Positions 33,240-40,897 of a DNA stretch of 40,897 nt are shown here, piece by piece. The notes under the pieces are model-generated. The model saw only the letters and a program-made list of their open reading frames with translations. It did no database searches and was not told the DNA's origin. A program made the position numbers and the translations under genes. Position 1 is the stretch's first letter. Every line of letters starts with the position of its first letter. Source of the stretch: Desulfurococcales archaeon (GTDB taxonomy: Archaea > Thermoproteota > Thermoprotei_A > Sulfolobales > Desulfurococcaceae); the NCBI GenBank assembly GCA_015520735.1, contig WAPN01000017.1, forward strand, positions 1 through 40,897, read 5' to 3'.

Positions 33240-33504
33240 AACCACTAGACCCTCAACGCCGCTCAAATATCTTAGGAGTGCTGTGAACCAGACCGTGCTA
33301 ATCAAGCTGAAGGACGGCTATGAATATATAGGCACATTAGAGCTCGTAGACCACACTATGAATGTTGTGCTAAGTGATTGTGAGGAGTACGATGATCAGG
33401 GCAACAAGGTAGCCCGCTATGGAAAAGTTCTGATTCGTGGTAGCCACATCTTATTTGTAAGCATAAACTATGGACAGGTAGCACCCGAAATAGCTCTGGG
33501 CTAG
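33226..33504 (+). CDS. Sm-like archaeal protein (SmAP/LSm)
   Basis: Small ring-forming RNA-binding protein that binds U-rich RNA. Sm1 motif: [38 protein letters not shown] (about 18-55); Sm2 motif: [19 protein letters not shown] (about 66-84), including the conserved IRG. 92 residues from ATG 33226; an ATG three codons earlier is possible. GAGGATGA sits about five bases upstream of 33226. It overlaps the end of the methyltransferase gene and precedes the first CBS gene by ten bases. Sure of family. Confidence 0.95.
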   Translation: MVAARTTRPSTPLKYLRSAVNQTVLIKLKDGYEYIGTLELVDHTMNVVLSDCEEYDDQGNKVARYGKVLIRGSHILFVSINYGQVAPEIALG

Positions 33505-33514
33505 GTGTCATGCT

Positions 33515-33943
33515 TTGGCCTACACGTTGAAAGCCCAAGACATAATGGTTCCCGAGCTAAGATATGTGGACAAGAACACAACGATTAAGGAGGCTGCTCA
33601 ACGCATCATAAATGAGGGAATAGGTTCTCTCATTGTAACGGACCAGGGAAGCCCCGTCGGGATCGTTACGAAGAGAGACATAATTTGGGCGGTACTTTTC
33701 GAGAGGAGAGATGCTGAGAAAGAAACAGTCGATAAGATAATGTCCTCTCCACTGATAACTGTCAATGCCGATGATGAAATAGAAGTGATATTAGAGACCA
33801 TGCTTAGGAACAACCTAACACATTTACCTGTACGGATGGGGAATAAATTAGTCGGTATTATAACAGACAATGATCTGGTAATGCTTCTGCGTGATCTCCT
33901 CGATATCGTCAAAAAGAACCTATCATCAGAAGAAGAGAAATAA
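33515..33943 (+). CDS. CBS-domain pair protein
   Basis: 142 residues made of two CBS modules: first KAQDIMVPELRYVDKNTTIKEAAQRIINEGIGSLIVTDQGSPVGIVTKRDIIW (about 5-57), second VDKIMSSPLITVNADDEIEVILETMLRNNLTHLPVRMGNKLVGIITDNDLVMLL (about 73-125). CBS pairs bind adenosine-type ligands (AMP, ATP, SAM) or metals and act as sensors. TTG start at 33515 with GGTG seven bases upstream. No effector domain is attached. Gene lies ten bases after SmAP and is followed by two longer CBS genes; a 123-base gap with a TTTTATA near 33946 separates it from the next. Confidence 0.9.
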   Translation: MAYTLKAQDIMVPELRYVDKNTTIKEAAQRIINEGIGSLIVTDQGSPVGIVTKRDIIWAVLFERRDAEKETVDKIMSSPLITVNADDEIEVILETMLRNNLTHLPVRMGNKLVGIITDNDLVMLLRDLLDIVKKNLSSEEEK

Positions 33944-34066
33944 CCGTTTTATACATCTTGACAATGTAACACGTTGTTTCGCAGGACTTGAATTATTGGT
34001 AACTGTTTGTTCTTAGGATAACTAGTTAATCCTCTATAGACAAAGTACTAACTTAGAGGTGAGAGC

Positions 34067-35017
34067 TTGTCTAGGAGAGGATTAGGGCCATCAAGGGGGG
34101 TACCCCGTAGACCTGAGAGACATAGATGGCTTCGAAGCGATGGAAAACCAAACTTTGAAGACCGAATATACAAGAGCACCGAGGAAATGGAGATATTAGC
34201 CAAGAGACCCGTAGAGACGATATCTCCACAGTCACCGATCCTCGAAGCAGTCGAGAAAATGTCTATGGGATACAGAAGCCTCGTAGTAGAGCAGTCTGGA
34301 TATATTCAGGGTCTACTTCTTCTATCACATATAATCAACTATTTAGGAGGCGGTGATTACTACAACATAGTTAAGGAAAGATACAACTACAACATATACC
34401 AAGCGCTTAACAAGGAGAAAGTCGAAACACTAATGATTAAAAACCCTATCGCGGCCTACATCGATGAAAAGATTCCGGATGTGCTGGAGAAAATGGTTCT
34501 TAATGAAATAGGTGTCATACCAGTTGTACTCAGGGACGGTAAAGTATATGGTATCATAACGGAGCACGACTTACTAAAGTACTTTATAAGCGGGGTCAAA
34601 ATAGGCGTCATGGTATCCGATGTAATGTCATCTCCCGTCGTAACGATAGAGTCTGGTTCACCATTAATAGATGCGATGAAGAAAATGATCAAGTATGGTT
34701 TCAGACGTGTACCTGTCGTTGGAGGTAATGTCGTCCTAGGCATAATCACGGCCATGGATATAGTAAAGTACTTTGGTTCTCATGAGGTATTTAAGCATGT
34801 GCCCTCCGGCAACATTGAGGAAGCTCTATCGATACCTGTTGATGACCTCATGGTCAGAGAACTAGTGACCGCCAGACCAGACGAGGATCTGGGTGATGTT
34901 GCCCAGAGAATGGCTGAGAGAGATGTGGGCTCGGCCCTCGTGGTTAACGATAAAATGGAGCTCATAGGCATAATAACAGAGCGGGACATACTCTACGCTG
35001 TAACGGCTAAACACTAG
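34067..35017 (+). CDS. Four-CBS-module protein
   Basis: 316 residues with a basic N-terminal tail (RRGLGPSRGVPRRPERHRWLR, residues 3-22) then four CBS repeats: around 45-95 (AKRPVETISPQSPILEAVEKMS), 120-175 (VETLMIKNPIAAYIDEKIPDVLEKMVLNEIGVIPVVLRDGKVYGIITEHDLL), 183-240 (VSDVMSSPVVTIESGSPLIDAMKKMIKYGFRRVPVVGGNVVLGIITAMDIV) and 260-313 (DLMVRELVTARPDEDLGDVAQRMAERDVGSALVVNDKMELIGIITERDILY). The basic tail could bind nucleic acid. TTG start at 34067 with GAGGTGA five bases upstream. No catalytic domain. Sensor or regulator by inference. Confidence 0.9.
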   Translation: MSRRGLGPSRGVPRRPERHRWLRSDGKPNFEDRIYKSTEEMEILAKRPVETISPQSPILEAVEKMSMGYRSLVVEQSGYIQGLLLLSHIINYLGGGDYYNIVKERYNYNIYQALNKEKVETLMIKNPIAAYIDEKIPDVLEKMVLNEIGVIPVVLRDGKVYGIITEHDLLKYFISGVKIGVMVSDVMSSPVVTIESGSPLIDAMKKMIKYGFRRVPVVGGNVVLGIITAMDIVKYFGSHEVFKHVPSGNIEEALSIPVDDLMVRELVTARPDEDLGDVAQRMAERDVGSALVVNDKMELIGIITERDILYAVTAKH

Positions 35018-35037
35018 TTTAGCCGGGTGGTTCGTCT

Positions 35038-35880
35038 ATGGCAAGGACAGTTAATGATCTAATACGTGAAGACGTACCACGCATAGATAAGAACGACACA
35101 CTCTATCACGCATTTAAACTAATCGAGAAAAGCGGTATTGACAAAGTTATTGTACTAGAGAACAGGATGATATCGCCTGGCAAAGAGGTGAAATTAATTG
35201 CCGGTGTTATGACCAGTAGGGACATTGTACTCAAGCTAGCAACCCAGAGGCTAAGCAGAACCACGCCCGGTAGACTACACGTTGCGAGCTTTATGAACTC
35301 ACCCGCCATAACAATCAAGCGGGATAAATCCGTTTTGGAGGCCGCGAAGCTTATGATTAGCAAGAAAATCGGTATCCTACCCGTCATGAGCGGAGAAAAT
35401 ATCGTTGGCGCCATACTAAAAACAGATATAGCCAGGCTCCTCGAGCAAGACGATACCGAGGTAAGAACAATAATGGATGCATCACCAGTACTTGCAAGAA
35501 CAACTGACAGGGTAGTAAAGGTAAGGCAGGACATGTTAGCCACAGATACCAGCTTTGTACCAGTCCTTGACGAGAGCGATGAACTGGTGGGATACGTGAC
35601 GATATACGAGCTAGCATATGCCTTCATGAAATTTGAAGACATTGTTCCCGCGAAGTACAAGAAAGAGAGAATAACACATCTTATCGTTGAGGATATTATG
35701 AGGTTCAGACCGCCAAAACTTAGACTAACCGATACGGTATCGCAGGCTGTTGTAGAAATAATGAAGAAAGGTAGCAGAGGAGCCGTAGTCATAGATGAAA
35801 TTGGTAAAGTTGCTGGTGTTGTCACGATCGATATACTGCTGGAACACTTGGTAACTAATAAACAAGAGCTCCTGAGCTGA
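35038..35880 (+). CDS. Four-CBS-module protein, second paralogue
   Basis: 280 residues, ATG 35038 with GGGTGG upstream, 20 bases after the previous CBS gene. Four modules can be followed: RTVNDLIREDVPRIDKNDTLYHAFKLIEKSGIDKVIVLENR (about 3-60), ASFMNSPAITIKRDKSVLEAAKLMISKKIGILPVMSGENIVGAILKTDIARLL (80-135), VRTIMDASPVLARTTDRVVKVRQDMLATDTSFVPVLDESDELVGYVTIYELA (140-195) and VEDIMRFRPPKLRLTDTVSQAVVEIMKKGSRGAVVIDEIGKVAGVVTIDILLEHL (218-272). The first module has a short insertion (MISPGKEVKL). It differs from its neighbour enough to be an old duplication. Function unknown. Confidence 0.9.
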   Translation: MARTVNDLIREDVPRIDKNDTLYHAFKLIEKSGIDKVIVLENRMISPGKEVKLIAGVMTSRDIVLKLATQRLSRTTPGRLHVASFMNSPAITIKRDKSVLEAAKLMISKKIGILPVMSGENIVGAILKTDIARLLEQDDTEVRTIMDASPVLARTTDRVVKVRQDMLATDTSFVPVLDESDELVGYVTIYELAYAFMKFEDIVPAKYKKERITHLIVEDIMRFRPPKLRLTDTVSQAVVEIMKKGSRGAVVIDEIGKVAGVVTIDILLEHLVTNKQELLS

Positions 35881-35933
35881 TCAAGCTCGAACGTGCTTCT
35901 TTTCTAATAAACATATAGATTCGAGGTAATATT

Positions 35934-36458
35934 TTGGAACAAGCCAGATTCATCGTTGATTCTATGCTCGGAAACATTGCCCGATGGTTGCGCATGCTTG
36001 GCTATGACACTTTATATAACAAGGCGTACAGGGACTGGAAAATACTTTATCTCGCTGAGAAAGAAAATAGGATAATAATCACTAGGGACAGAGGACTCCA
36101 TCACCGGGCCATGAATAGAGGGCTGCAGAGCTTGTACCTCTACATGGATGATGTAGCTGAAAGACTAGCATATATTGCTTACCGTACAGGCATCAGGCTC
36201 TATATTGATCTAGATAAATCTCGGTGCCCAGTATGCAACGGAGAGCTAAAGAAAGTGGACAAGGAAGTCGTCAAAGGCCGTGTACCTAAGAAGGTCTATG
36301 AACTGCATTATGATTTCTGGGAATGCACTAGGTGTGGGAAAATATATTGGGTTGGCGGGCACTGGAAAGGAATAGAGGAGACACTGAGGAAAGCCCGGCA
36401 GGTTCTTGAGAAAATGAAAACAAGTGGGATTTTCCGTTTCATGGAGGGAGCAACATGA
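35934..36458 (+). CDS. Mut7-C (DUF82) RNase-like protein with zinc ribbon
   Basis: 174 residues. N-terminal PIN-like Mut7-C domain: [24 protein letters not shown] (6-29) with an early Asp, then [21 protein letters not shown], in which TRD supplies another acid; these are the expected metal-binding residues of PIN-type RNases. The C-terminal half holds a zinc ribbon C-x2-C ... C-x2-[12 protein letters not shown] and [19 protein letters not shown]. This arrangement is that of the common archaeal DUF82 protein. TTG start at 35934 with GAGGTAATAT upstream. The stop overlaps the AMMECR1 start by four bases (ATGA). RNA substrate unknown. Confidence 0.88.
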   Translation: MEQARFIVDSMLGNIARWLRMLGYDTLYNKAYRDWKILYLAEKENRIIITRDRGLHHRAMNRGLQSLYLYMDDVAERLAYIAYRTGIRLYIDLDKSRCPVCNGELKKVDKEVVKGRVPKKVYELHYDFWECTRCGKIYWVGGHWKGIEETLRKARQVLEKMKTSGIFRFMEGAT

Positions 36459-37138
36459 CCGCTCTCGTACATCCACGTGAGTTAAGCTTCGAAGAAGGAA
36501 TATACGCGGTAAAGCTTGCGAGAAAAGCGATTAAAGAGAAGCTCGTCAATGATGTAATGATAACCATACCTCCTGATGCGCCATTAATTTTCAAGAGGCC
36601 TGGAATGGTATTTACAACAATAGAAACTTATCATGGAGAAAACAGGACGGAGCTTCGAGGATGTATAGGTTTCTTAGCACCTATATATCCGCTTGCCGAG
36701 GCTATTATTAGGTCAGCTATTGAAGCCGCTATTAATGATCCTCGTTTCCCTCCTATGACGAGTGAAGAGCTAGACCATGTAGTTATAGAGGTCACGGTAT
36801 TATCTGAGCCTCTTCCCTTCGACATCAAGGATCGGAGAGAACTTCCTAAACACATAATTATCGGTAAGTATGGTCTTGTGGTGGAAAAAGCGTGGTTTAG
36901 AGGCACTCTCCTCCCCATGGTTCCTGTGGAGTATTGCTGGGACGAGGAAACCTTTCTTGCCGAGACATGTATAAAGGCTGGCTTAGAACCTGATTGCTGG
37001 CTGGACGACTCGACAAGGGTATATTATTATGAAGGAAGAGCCTTCAAGGAGCTTAGACCCGGCGGAGAAATTATTGAGAGAGATTTAAACCGTGAATATA
37101 TAGAGCTATGTAAGAAGGACTCAAATACTGGACGATAA
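36455..37138 (+). CDS. AMMECR1-domain protein
   Basis: 227 residues, archaeal homologue of human AMMECR1, a conserved protein of unknown enzymatic role. Hallmark [40 protein letters not shown] (about 68-107) with the invariant Cys of LRGCIG, then [61 protein letters not shown] (about 130-185), all typical. ATG 36455 overlaps the preceding stop. It is the last gene of the plus-strand run starting at nucS and overlaps the convergent next gene by 18 bases. The reaction, if any, is unknown. Confidence 0.93.
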   Translation: MTALVHPRELSFEEGIYAVKLARKAIKEKLVNDVMITIPPDAPLIFKRPGMVFTTIETYHGENRTELRGCIGFLAPIYPLAEAIIRSAIEAAINDPRFPPMTSEELDHVVIEVTVLSEPLPFDIKDRRELPKHIIIGKYGLVVEKAWFRGTLLPMVPVEYCWDEETFLAETCIKAGLEPDCWLDDSTRVYYYEGRAFKELRPGGEIIERDLNREYIELCKKDSNTGR

Positions 37139-37888
37139 TAGACAGACCGAGCCCTTATGGAGAATCCTATATTTTATGCCCGATAATTTTTCAAGTAGTA
37201 CTCTTATGAACTCACAATAAGTATCGCTTGGACAACCACATGTTATCTCAACGAATTGGGTACCCCTGTCGTACCACTTCCTGATAACCTTGCCAAGCCC
37301 AAGAACTGTTATTGTATCAATTAGTAGATCTCTGTCCTTAACATCCATTTCCAAGCGATTCCTAATTAAATCAAAAAGTGCATTGATAATAGTCTCTGCA
37401 TACTCCGGGTCTATTCTGCATAATGTCTTGAGAGGGATTAATGACATAGTCTCCCTATTTATCTCCACGGGAAAAAGCCAGGGATTTACAATATAACCGC
37501 GGCTTGAAGGTTCGGCGGCTTTGAGTACATCGATATACAGAAGATCGTTGAGAGACACGAGTTTATCCGTCAGGGCCCATACACTGTCTTTGTTTTTAGA
37601 TGACAAAATGCATGTGAGATAAGGACTTGATTTAAAACGTATGTAACAATCGATTAATCTTATGTTTTCGGCATCATTAATCATTTGTATTGCATTAAGT
37701 AGGGTCTCGATCTTTCCAACTAAGCGAATGCAGAACAGATTTTCATTACTCATTAGTAAGGGTGACGGTTTTTCAAAATATGTTGGCTTATAAACTGTTT
37801 TTCCGGAAACACCTTTAAGCCTTCTCTCCAAAAGTAATGATTCAACATAGTCTTTAAAACGATGTGTAAATATGCCTTCTTCACCCAT
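37121..37888 (-). CDS. Hypothetical protein, possible ACT-like plus V4R-like regulator
   Basis: 255 residues from ATG 37888 with AGGTGCCCACT upstream (GTG 37897 possible). Middle segment [60 protein letters not shown] resembles an ACT-type small-ligand domain in strand/helix order. The C-terminus, [51 protein letters not shown], has Cys spacing and a helix like a V4R sensor domain but lacks the usual last Cys. Both readings are by eye. It is divergent from nadE, with palindromes between them, which suits a regulator of nearby genes. No firm family. Confidence 0.55.
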   Translation of the reverse strand: MGEEGIFTHRFKDYVESLLLERRLKGVSGKTVYKPTYFEKPSPLLMSNENLFCIRLVGKIETLLNAIQMINDAENIRLIDCYIRFKSSPYLTCILSSKNKDSVWALTDKLVSLNDLLYIDVLKAAEPSSRGYIVNPWLFPVEINRETMSLIPLKTLCRIDPEYAETIINALFDLIRNRLEMDVKDRDLLIDTITVLGLGKVIRKWYDRGTQFVEITCGCPSDTYCEFIRVLLEKLSGIKYRILHKGSVCLLSSSI

Positions 37889-37922
37889 AGTGGGCACCTT
37901 GTCTCAATATTGTATAGTTATG

Positions 37923-37935
37923 ACATAAGTTATGT
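37923..37935. promoter_or_regulatory. Palindrome upstream of the V4R-like gene
   Basis: ACATAA-G-TTATGT, six-base arms and one-base spacer, about 35 bases upstream of the start at 37888 and just beyond an AT-rich TATA-like stretch (about 37905-37915). Position suits an operator. Inference. Confidence 0.3.
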
Positions 37936-37994
37936 TTAAGTATAATTCTTGTCCTTTAACCTGCAGAGGCTATTATAATCCGTTCACCTCATAT

Positions 37995-38007
37995 TATCAT
38001 CATGATA
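37995..38007. promoter_or_regulatory. Palindrome at the nadE transcription start region
   Basis: TATCAT-C-ATGATA, a perfect palindrome with six-base arms, 21 bases before the chosen nadE start and about 25 bases after the TATTATAAT TATA box (37971-37979), so it would lie at the transcription start. A repressor bound here would block initiation. No factor can be named. Confidence 0.35.
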
Positions 38008-38028
38008 CTATACTGAGGTGTGTTTAAA

Positions 38029-38856
38029 TTGAAGCTCTCAATCAATGCATTGCTTACTTTTCCCGTAGAAAGAACAATCACCGAGATCACTGAATTTATA
38101 CGAAGATACGTTGAAGCCGCTGGCGCTAATGGTGTGGTTGTTGGTGTTAGTGGAGGCATAGACTCCTCAGTGGCTTTGGCATTAGCGGTCAAAGCTCTTG
38201 GAAAAGAGCATGTGACCGCCCTAATCCTTCCCGATAGGAGAACAACACCAAAACAAGACGTGGACGACGCGCTGACCCTGGTGAAGCTTTTCGATGTAAG
38301 ATATCATTTGATCTATATTGATGATATTATTGATGTGTTCTCCAAAATACCGTTCTTCGATCCTGACAACAATATAGCTACTGGAAATCTTAGAGCAAGA
38401 GTGAGGATGAATATTCTTTACTATTTTGCTAACAGGTTCAATAATCTCGTTTTGGGAACAGGTGATAGGAGCGAGATATTGATCGGTTATTTCACCAAGT
38501 ATGGAGATGGCGCAGTAGATCTATTGCCTCTCGCGTGTCTATACAAGACACAAGTTAGACATATAGCGCACTGGTTGGGCGTGCCCGAGCGGATAATAAA
38601 GAAGCCTAGTAGCCCGAGACTCTGGCCTGGCCATTTAGCCGAGAAAGAACTTGGCATGAAATACGATGATATAGACCTAATTCTCTATGGATTATTCGAT
38701 CTAGGATTAACAGAAGAACAATTATCGGAACTTGCGGGTATACGTCCAGAACTCATTGAGCGTGTGATAACTCTTCATAGGAGAAGTAGACATAAGCGGG
38801 GATTCCCACCATATCCTAAGTTAACATGGATCAGGGAACCATTAAAGGAGCTCTGA
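38029..38856 (+). CDS. nadE: NAD synthetase, ammonia-type
   Basis: Final step of NAD synthesis: ATP-dependent amidation of deamido-NAD. The ATP-pyrophosphatase loop SGGIDSS is at 41-47 of the TTG 38029 form (275 residues), followed by ALILPDRRTTPKQDVDDAL, NIATGNLRARVRMNILYYFAN and LVLGTGDRSEILIGYFTKYGDGAVDLLPLACLYKTQVRHIAHWLGVPERIIKKPSSPRLWPG. It lacks the N-terminal glutaminase domain, so it should use free ammonia or a partner glutaminase. The start is ambiguous: GTG 38020 overlaps GAGGTG, while TTG 38029 is eight bases after it and is preferred. Next gene is convergent. Confidence 0.95.
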   Translation: MKLSINALLTFPVERTITEITEFIRRYVEAAGANGVVVGVSGGIDSSVALALAVKALGKEHVTALILPDRRTTPKQDVDDALTLVKLFDVRYHLIYIDDIIDVFSKIPFFDPDNNIATGNLRARVRMNILYYFANRFNNLVLGTGDRSEILIGYFTKYGDGAVDLLPLACLYKTQVRHIAHWLGVPERIIKKPSSPRLWPGHLAEKELGMKYDDIDLILYGLFDLGLTEEQLSELAGIRPELIERVITLHRRSRHKRGFPPYPKLTWIREPLKEL

Positions 38857-38876
38857 CACGTGAGACTTTTTCATAA

Positions 38877-39410
38877 CTATAAACCGGTTATTTTGATTTT
38901 CACAGCATTCTTGTCCTGACAGATATCTAAATTTGCTCTCTCGACATACACCCATACTGCGGGAAAAGGCCACGTAATAAAGTTTATAATTGATTTAGCA
39001 TTTACTGTTATTACTGCCTTCTCTGATCTTATCTTTAAGTTATCATCTATGAATATTTGTACACTGTCCTTATCTCCCCATATTCTCAATTTTAAAGGAA
39101 TTAATACGGCTTTTATCTTCTCTTTCTCCTTGTTTATCTTCTTGAAGGTATCGTTGATTATCTTCTCATCTACATAATTCTTATCATAGACTATTATGGC
39201 TCCATTCTCTTCACTAATTTCCGGTAACCGGTCGAACAAGGCATTTAGACCTATACTATCACGGTAGATCTCTATAGACGCTCTGTCACAACCCTTTAGG
39301 TATGCATGACTAGTATGATAATCGCGCCCAGCTATGCTAATTCTCCCCTTCTCAACCTTAATATTTATACTAGCTTCCTCAATTTTCTTCGGCAGGAATT
39401 TCTTTTTCAC
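38877..39410 (-). CDS. Hypothetical protein
   Basis: 177 residues from GTG 39410, which has GGGGTGACAAGA upstream; GTG 39419 is also possible. Very Lys/Ile/Asp/Asn-rich, mixed strands and helices (IEEASINIKVEKGRISIAGRDYHT, AIIVYDKNYVDEKIINDTFKKINKEKEKIKAVLIPLKLRIWG, KSIINFITWPFPAVWVYVERANLDICQDKNAVKIKI). No membrane segments, no recognised motif. It lies between the converging nadE and the divergent metallophosphoesterase gene. Codon use resembles its neighbours, so there is no sign of recent transfer. Function unknown. Confidence 0.62.
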   Translation of the reverse strand: MKKKFLPKKIEEASINIKVEKGRISIAGRDYHTSHAYLKGCDRASIEIYRDSIGLNALFDRLPEISEENGAIIVYDKNYVDEKIINDTFKKINKEKEKIKAVLIPLKLRIWGDKDSVQIFIDDNLKIRSEKAVITVNAKSIINFITWPFPAVWVYVERANLDICQDKNAVKIKITGL

Positions 39411-39484
39411 TCTTGTCACCCCGAATAGATTTGTAGTCTAGCCTTAATACTCTATTCTACATTTCACTAGATAAGGGGAGCACT

Positions 39485-40147
39485 ATGAGAATTCTAGCAC
39501 TCACCGATATACATGGCAGGATTTCTAAGACTAAAAAGATTCTTGCTTCCGTTAGAGAAGTAGATGCAGTAATAGTGGCTGGAGACATAACTCATTTTGA
39601 GCCTTGGGAAAAAGCCGTTGAAATACTCGAGATACTACGGGAGTCTTCTAATGCTACGGTACTTTTTATACCTGGTAATTGTGACGATCCGGAGCTTTTG
39701 AATTATGAGGACGAAGATAATGAGATTATAAACATTCATGGCAAATCCTATGGCTTAAACAACTATATTGTGTTCGGTATAGGTGGAAGTAACCCAACAC
39801 CCTTCGGTACACCTATTGAGTTCTCTGAAGAAAAAATCTCGGAAATACTCGACAAGTTTGAAGAAGATGCAAGCGGACGTAACATCATTATGGTCACCCA
39901 TGCACCGATCCACGGTATCAACGATAAAATTATGGGTGTACATGTTGGCTCCAAAGCACTCCACGATTTCTTAGAAAAATATTCAGATAAGATAAGCCTG
40001 TGGATTACTGGTCATCTACACGAATACAGGTATGCTACAAACTATAATGATACGATCATAATTAATCCGGGACCTGCTATGCGTGGATACTATGGATTAA
40101 TCGAAATAAGCCATGAACGAGTAAAAGCATATCTAGGTAGTATATAA
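39485..40147 (+). CDS. Calcineurin-like metallophosphoesterase (YfcE/MPE type)
   Basis: 220 residues. Binuclear metal phosphoesterase motifs: LALTDIHGR (D8, H10), VIVAGDIT (Asp), IPGNCDD (the GNC variant of GN[HC]D), VTHAPIHG (His) and ITGHLHEY (H-x-H), in that order over about residues 5-180. Cys beside Asp in GNCDD is seen in YfcE-like and archaeal Dimanganese-type phosphodiesterases. ATG 39485 with AAGGGGAG upstream. Divergent from the hypothetical gene at 38877 and convergent with the HAD gene. Substrate unknown. Confidence 0.92.
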   Translation: MRILALTDIHGRISKTKKILASVREVDAVIVAGDITHFEPWEKAVEILEILRESSNATVLFIPGNCDDPELLNYEDEDNEIINIHGKSYGLNNYIVFGIGGSNPTPFGTPIEFSEEKISEILDKFEEDASGRNIIMVTHAPIHGINDKIMGVHVGSKALHDFLEKYSDKISLWITGHLHEYRYATNYNDTIIINPGPAMRGYYGLIEISHERVKAYLGSI

Positions 40148-40160
40148 GCAACAATTTGTT

Positions 40161-40897
40161 TTAACCAAAGAGCTCTGGATAATCATTTATGAATGAATAC
40201 AGATCCCTGGCTACATATGTTGGCGTATAAGGCGATGATTCAAGATCCTCTGGCTTCGAAGTGCCTGTCAGCACTAACAATGTATCCACACCAGCACGAT
40301 TGCCCAAGGCAATATCCGTGTCCAGCCTATCACCTATAACTAGGACTTCTTCTTTATTTGTAGATTTAATCGCGAGATCAAGTATCCAAGTGTTTGGTTT
40401 GCCAGCATTAAAATCTGGTTTTCTACCAGTAGCCCTTACTATCATCTCGACTATAGATCCAGCACCAGGATCAAGCCCATCTTCTACGGGTAATGTCGAA
40501 TCAGTATTTGCAACAACAAATACTGCTCCTCTGCTAATCATTCTTGAGGCTACTCTAACTTTACTATACGTTACGTGCCTATCAAGACCCACAATGACGT
40601 GATCGGCTATCATATCCTGTGATACAGGGATCAAGCCGTTGACTACCGCCTCATAATAAAGCCCTGCCTCGCCTACGATGAACACGAACCTGCCACCTTG
40701 TTCTCTAATCCATCTGGTTGCGGCATAGGCGGAAGTAATAACGTCATCTATACTGGCTTGCAGACCCAATTTCCTAAGAATTTCCACGTATTCTGGTCGT
40801 GACTTGGTTGCATTATTCGTTAGATACTTTATCTTAATATCTCTGGCGATCAGTTGATGTAATGCCATTATGTTCTGTTTTAATGATTTACCTCCCC
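40161..40897 (-). CDS. HAD-superfamily phosphatase (NagD-like), 5' end outside the window
   Basis: Phosphatase of the haloacid-dehalogenase superfamily, p-nitrophenyl-phosphatase/NagD group. The visible part has YLTNNATKSRPEYVEILRKLGL (motif II region, TNN), KYLTNN-type start of the cap, GLDRHVTYSKVRVASRM, NTDSTLPVEDGLDPGAGSIVEMIVRATG and motif IV ADVGDRLDTDIALGNRAGVDTLLVLTG-like VIGDRLDTDIALGNRAG. The nucleophile motif DxDGTL is not in the window. An in-frame ATG at 40868 is not the true start: the frame remains open to the window edge and codes for family-like residues just before it (GGKSLKQNIMALHQLIARDIKIK). A boundary artefact, not a truncation of the gene itself. Confidence 0.93.
   Translation of the reverse strand, partial: GGKSLKQNIMALHQLIARDIKIKYLTNNATKSRPEYVEILRKLGLQASIDDVITSAYAATRWIREQGGRFVFIVGEAGLYYEAVVNGLIPVSQDMIADHVIVGLDRHVTYSKVRVASRMISRGAVFVVANTDSTLPVEDGLDPGAGSIVEMIVRATGRKPDFNAGKPNTWILDLAIKSTNKEEVLVIGDRLDTDIALGNRAGVDTLLVLTGTSKPEDLESSPYTPTYVARDLYSFINDYPELFG

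Noticed and set aside
35106-35825. Long minus-strand open frame across the second four-CBS gene
   Set aside because: Ser/Thr/Ile-rich shadow; the plus-strand frame has clear CBS modules and ribosome site.
40161-40868. ATG 40868 as start of the HAD phosphatase
   Set aside because: Frame stays open to the right edge with family-like residues, and the DxDGT motif must lie beyond it; the gene is cut by the window.
1-40897. CRISPR array, insertion sequence, prophage or integrated plasmid
   Set aside because: No regular spaced repeats, transposase, integrase or phage gene found; codon use is even across the window.

Overview
The window reads as chromosome of a hyperthermophilic crenarchaeon, most likely of the order Desulfurococcales; genus cannot be fixed from this sequence alone. 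The reasons are a complete cdvA-cdvB-cdvC cell-division locus, a thermosome subunit, archaeal topoisomerase I, RpoK, TIP49, Rio2, SmAP, NucS and archaeal-type S-adenosylmethionine synthetase, together with AGA/AGG/ATA-rich codon use, TATA-box promoters, T-run terminators, short intergenic gaps and many GTG or TTG starts preceded by GGTG-type ribosome sites. I see no tRNA, rRNA, insertion sequence, prophage or CRISPR array, so this is mostly core informational and housekeeping sequence. No stretch above about 300 bases lacks a gene.

Layout. 1-7275: 3' end of a thermosome gene, then rpoK, a site-2-protease-like M50 membrane protease and topA on the plus strand; signal peptidase, a zinc-ribbon protein and a small membrane protein on the minus strand; then enolase. 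7300-10500: the cdv (ESCRT-III/Vps4) locus, flanked on both sides by GC-rich hairpin-forming intergenic sequence and carrying a striking palindrome at the cdvB promoter. 10500-14820: a PAC2 protein and a small heat-shock protein, then a minus-strand run of DRG-like GTPase, RNase HII (with a PCNA-binding tail), a TIM-barrel AP-endonuclease/isomerase-like protein and a small unknown. 14900-17700: an acidic unknown, phosphohexomutase, Trm112-like protein and a DUF2153 protein. 17790-19280: two minus-strand unknowns. 19500-24500: TIP49, an MfnA-like decarboxylase, an NRAMP-like transporter lacking the usual metal motifs, a small unknown and Rio2. 24480-29930: a DUF460 predicted nuclease, SAM synthetase and an Rqc2/NEMF homologue. 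29970-31760: a small EMC6-like membrane protein, a SPOUT methyltransferase and a metallo-beta-lactamase protein. 31800-37140: a tightly spaced plus-strand run of NucS, a class I methyltransferase, SmAP, three CBS-domain proteins (about ten CBS modules), a Mut7-C RNase-like protein and AMMECR1. 37120-40897: an unknown with a possible V4R-like tail, divergent nadE, an unknown, a metallophosphoesterase and a HAD phosphatase cut by the right edge.

Functional themes. Cytokinesis (CdvA anchors, CdvB polymerises, CdvC disassembles), replication/repair linked to PCNA (RNase HII and probably NucS), RNA and ribosome maturation or quality control (Rio2, SmAP, Rqc2, Trm112, SPOUT), protein folding and membrane-protein handling (thermosome, Hsp20, signal peptidase, M50 protease, EMC6-like protein) and central metabolism (enolase, hexose-phosphate mutase, NAD and SAM synthesis).

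Limits. Assignments rest on reading motifs by eye; no database search or folding program was run. Many start codons were chosen from ribosome-site spacing, and alternatives are given. The most promising unexplained signals are the hairpin-rich sequences around the cdv locus, the cdvB promoter palindrome, the NRAMP-like protein, the EMC6-like protein and the tandem CBS block.
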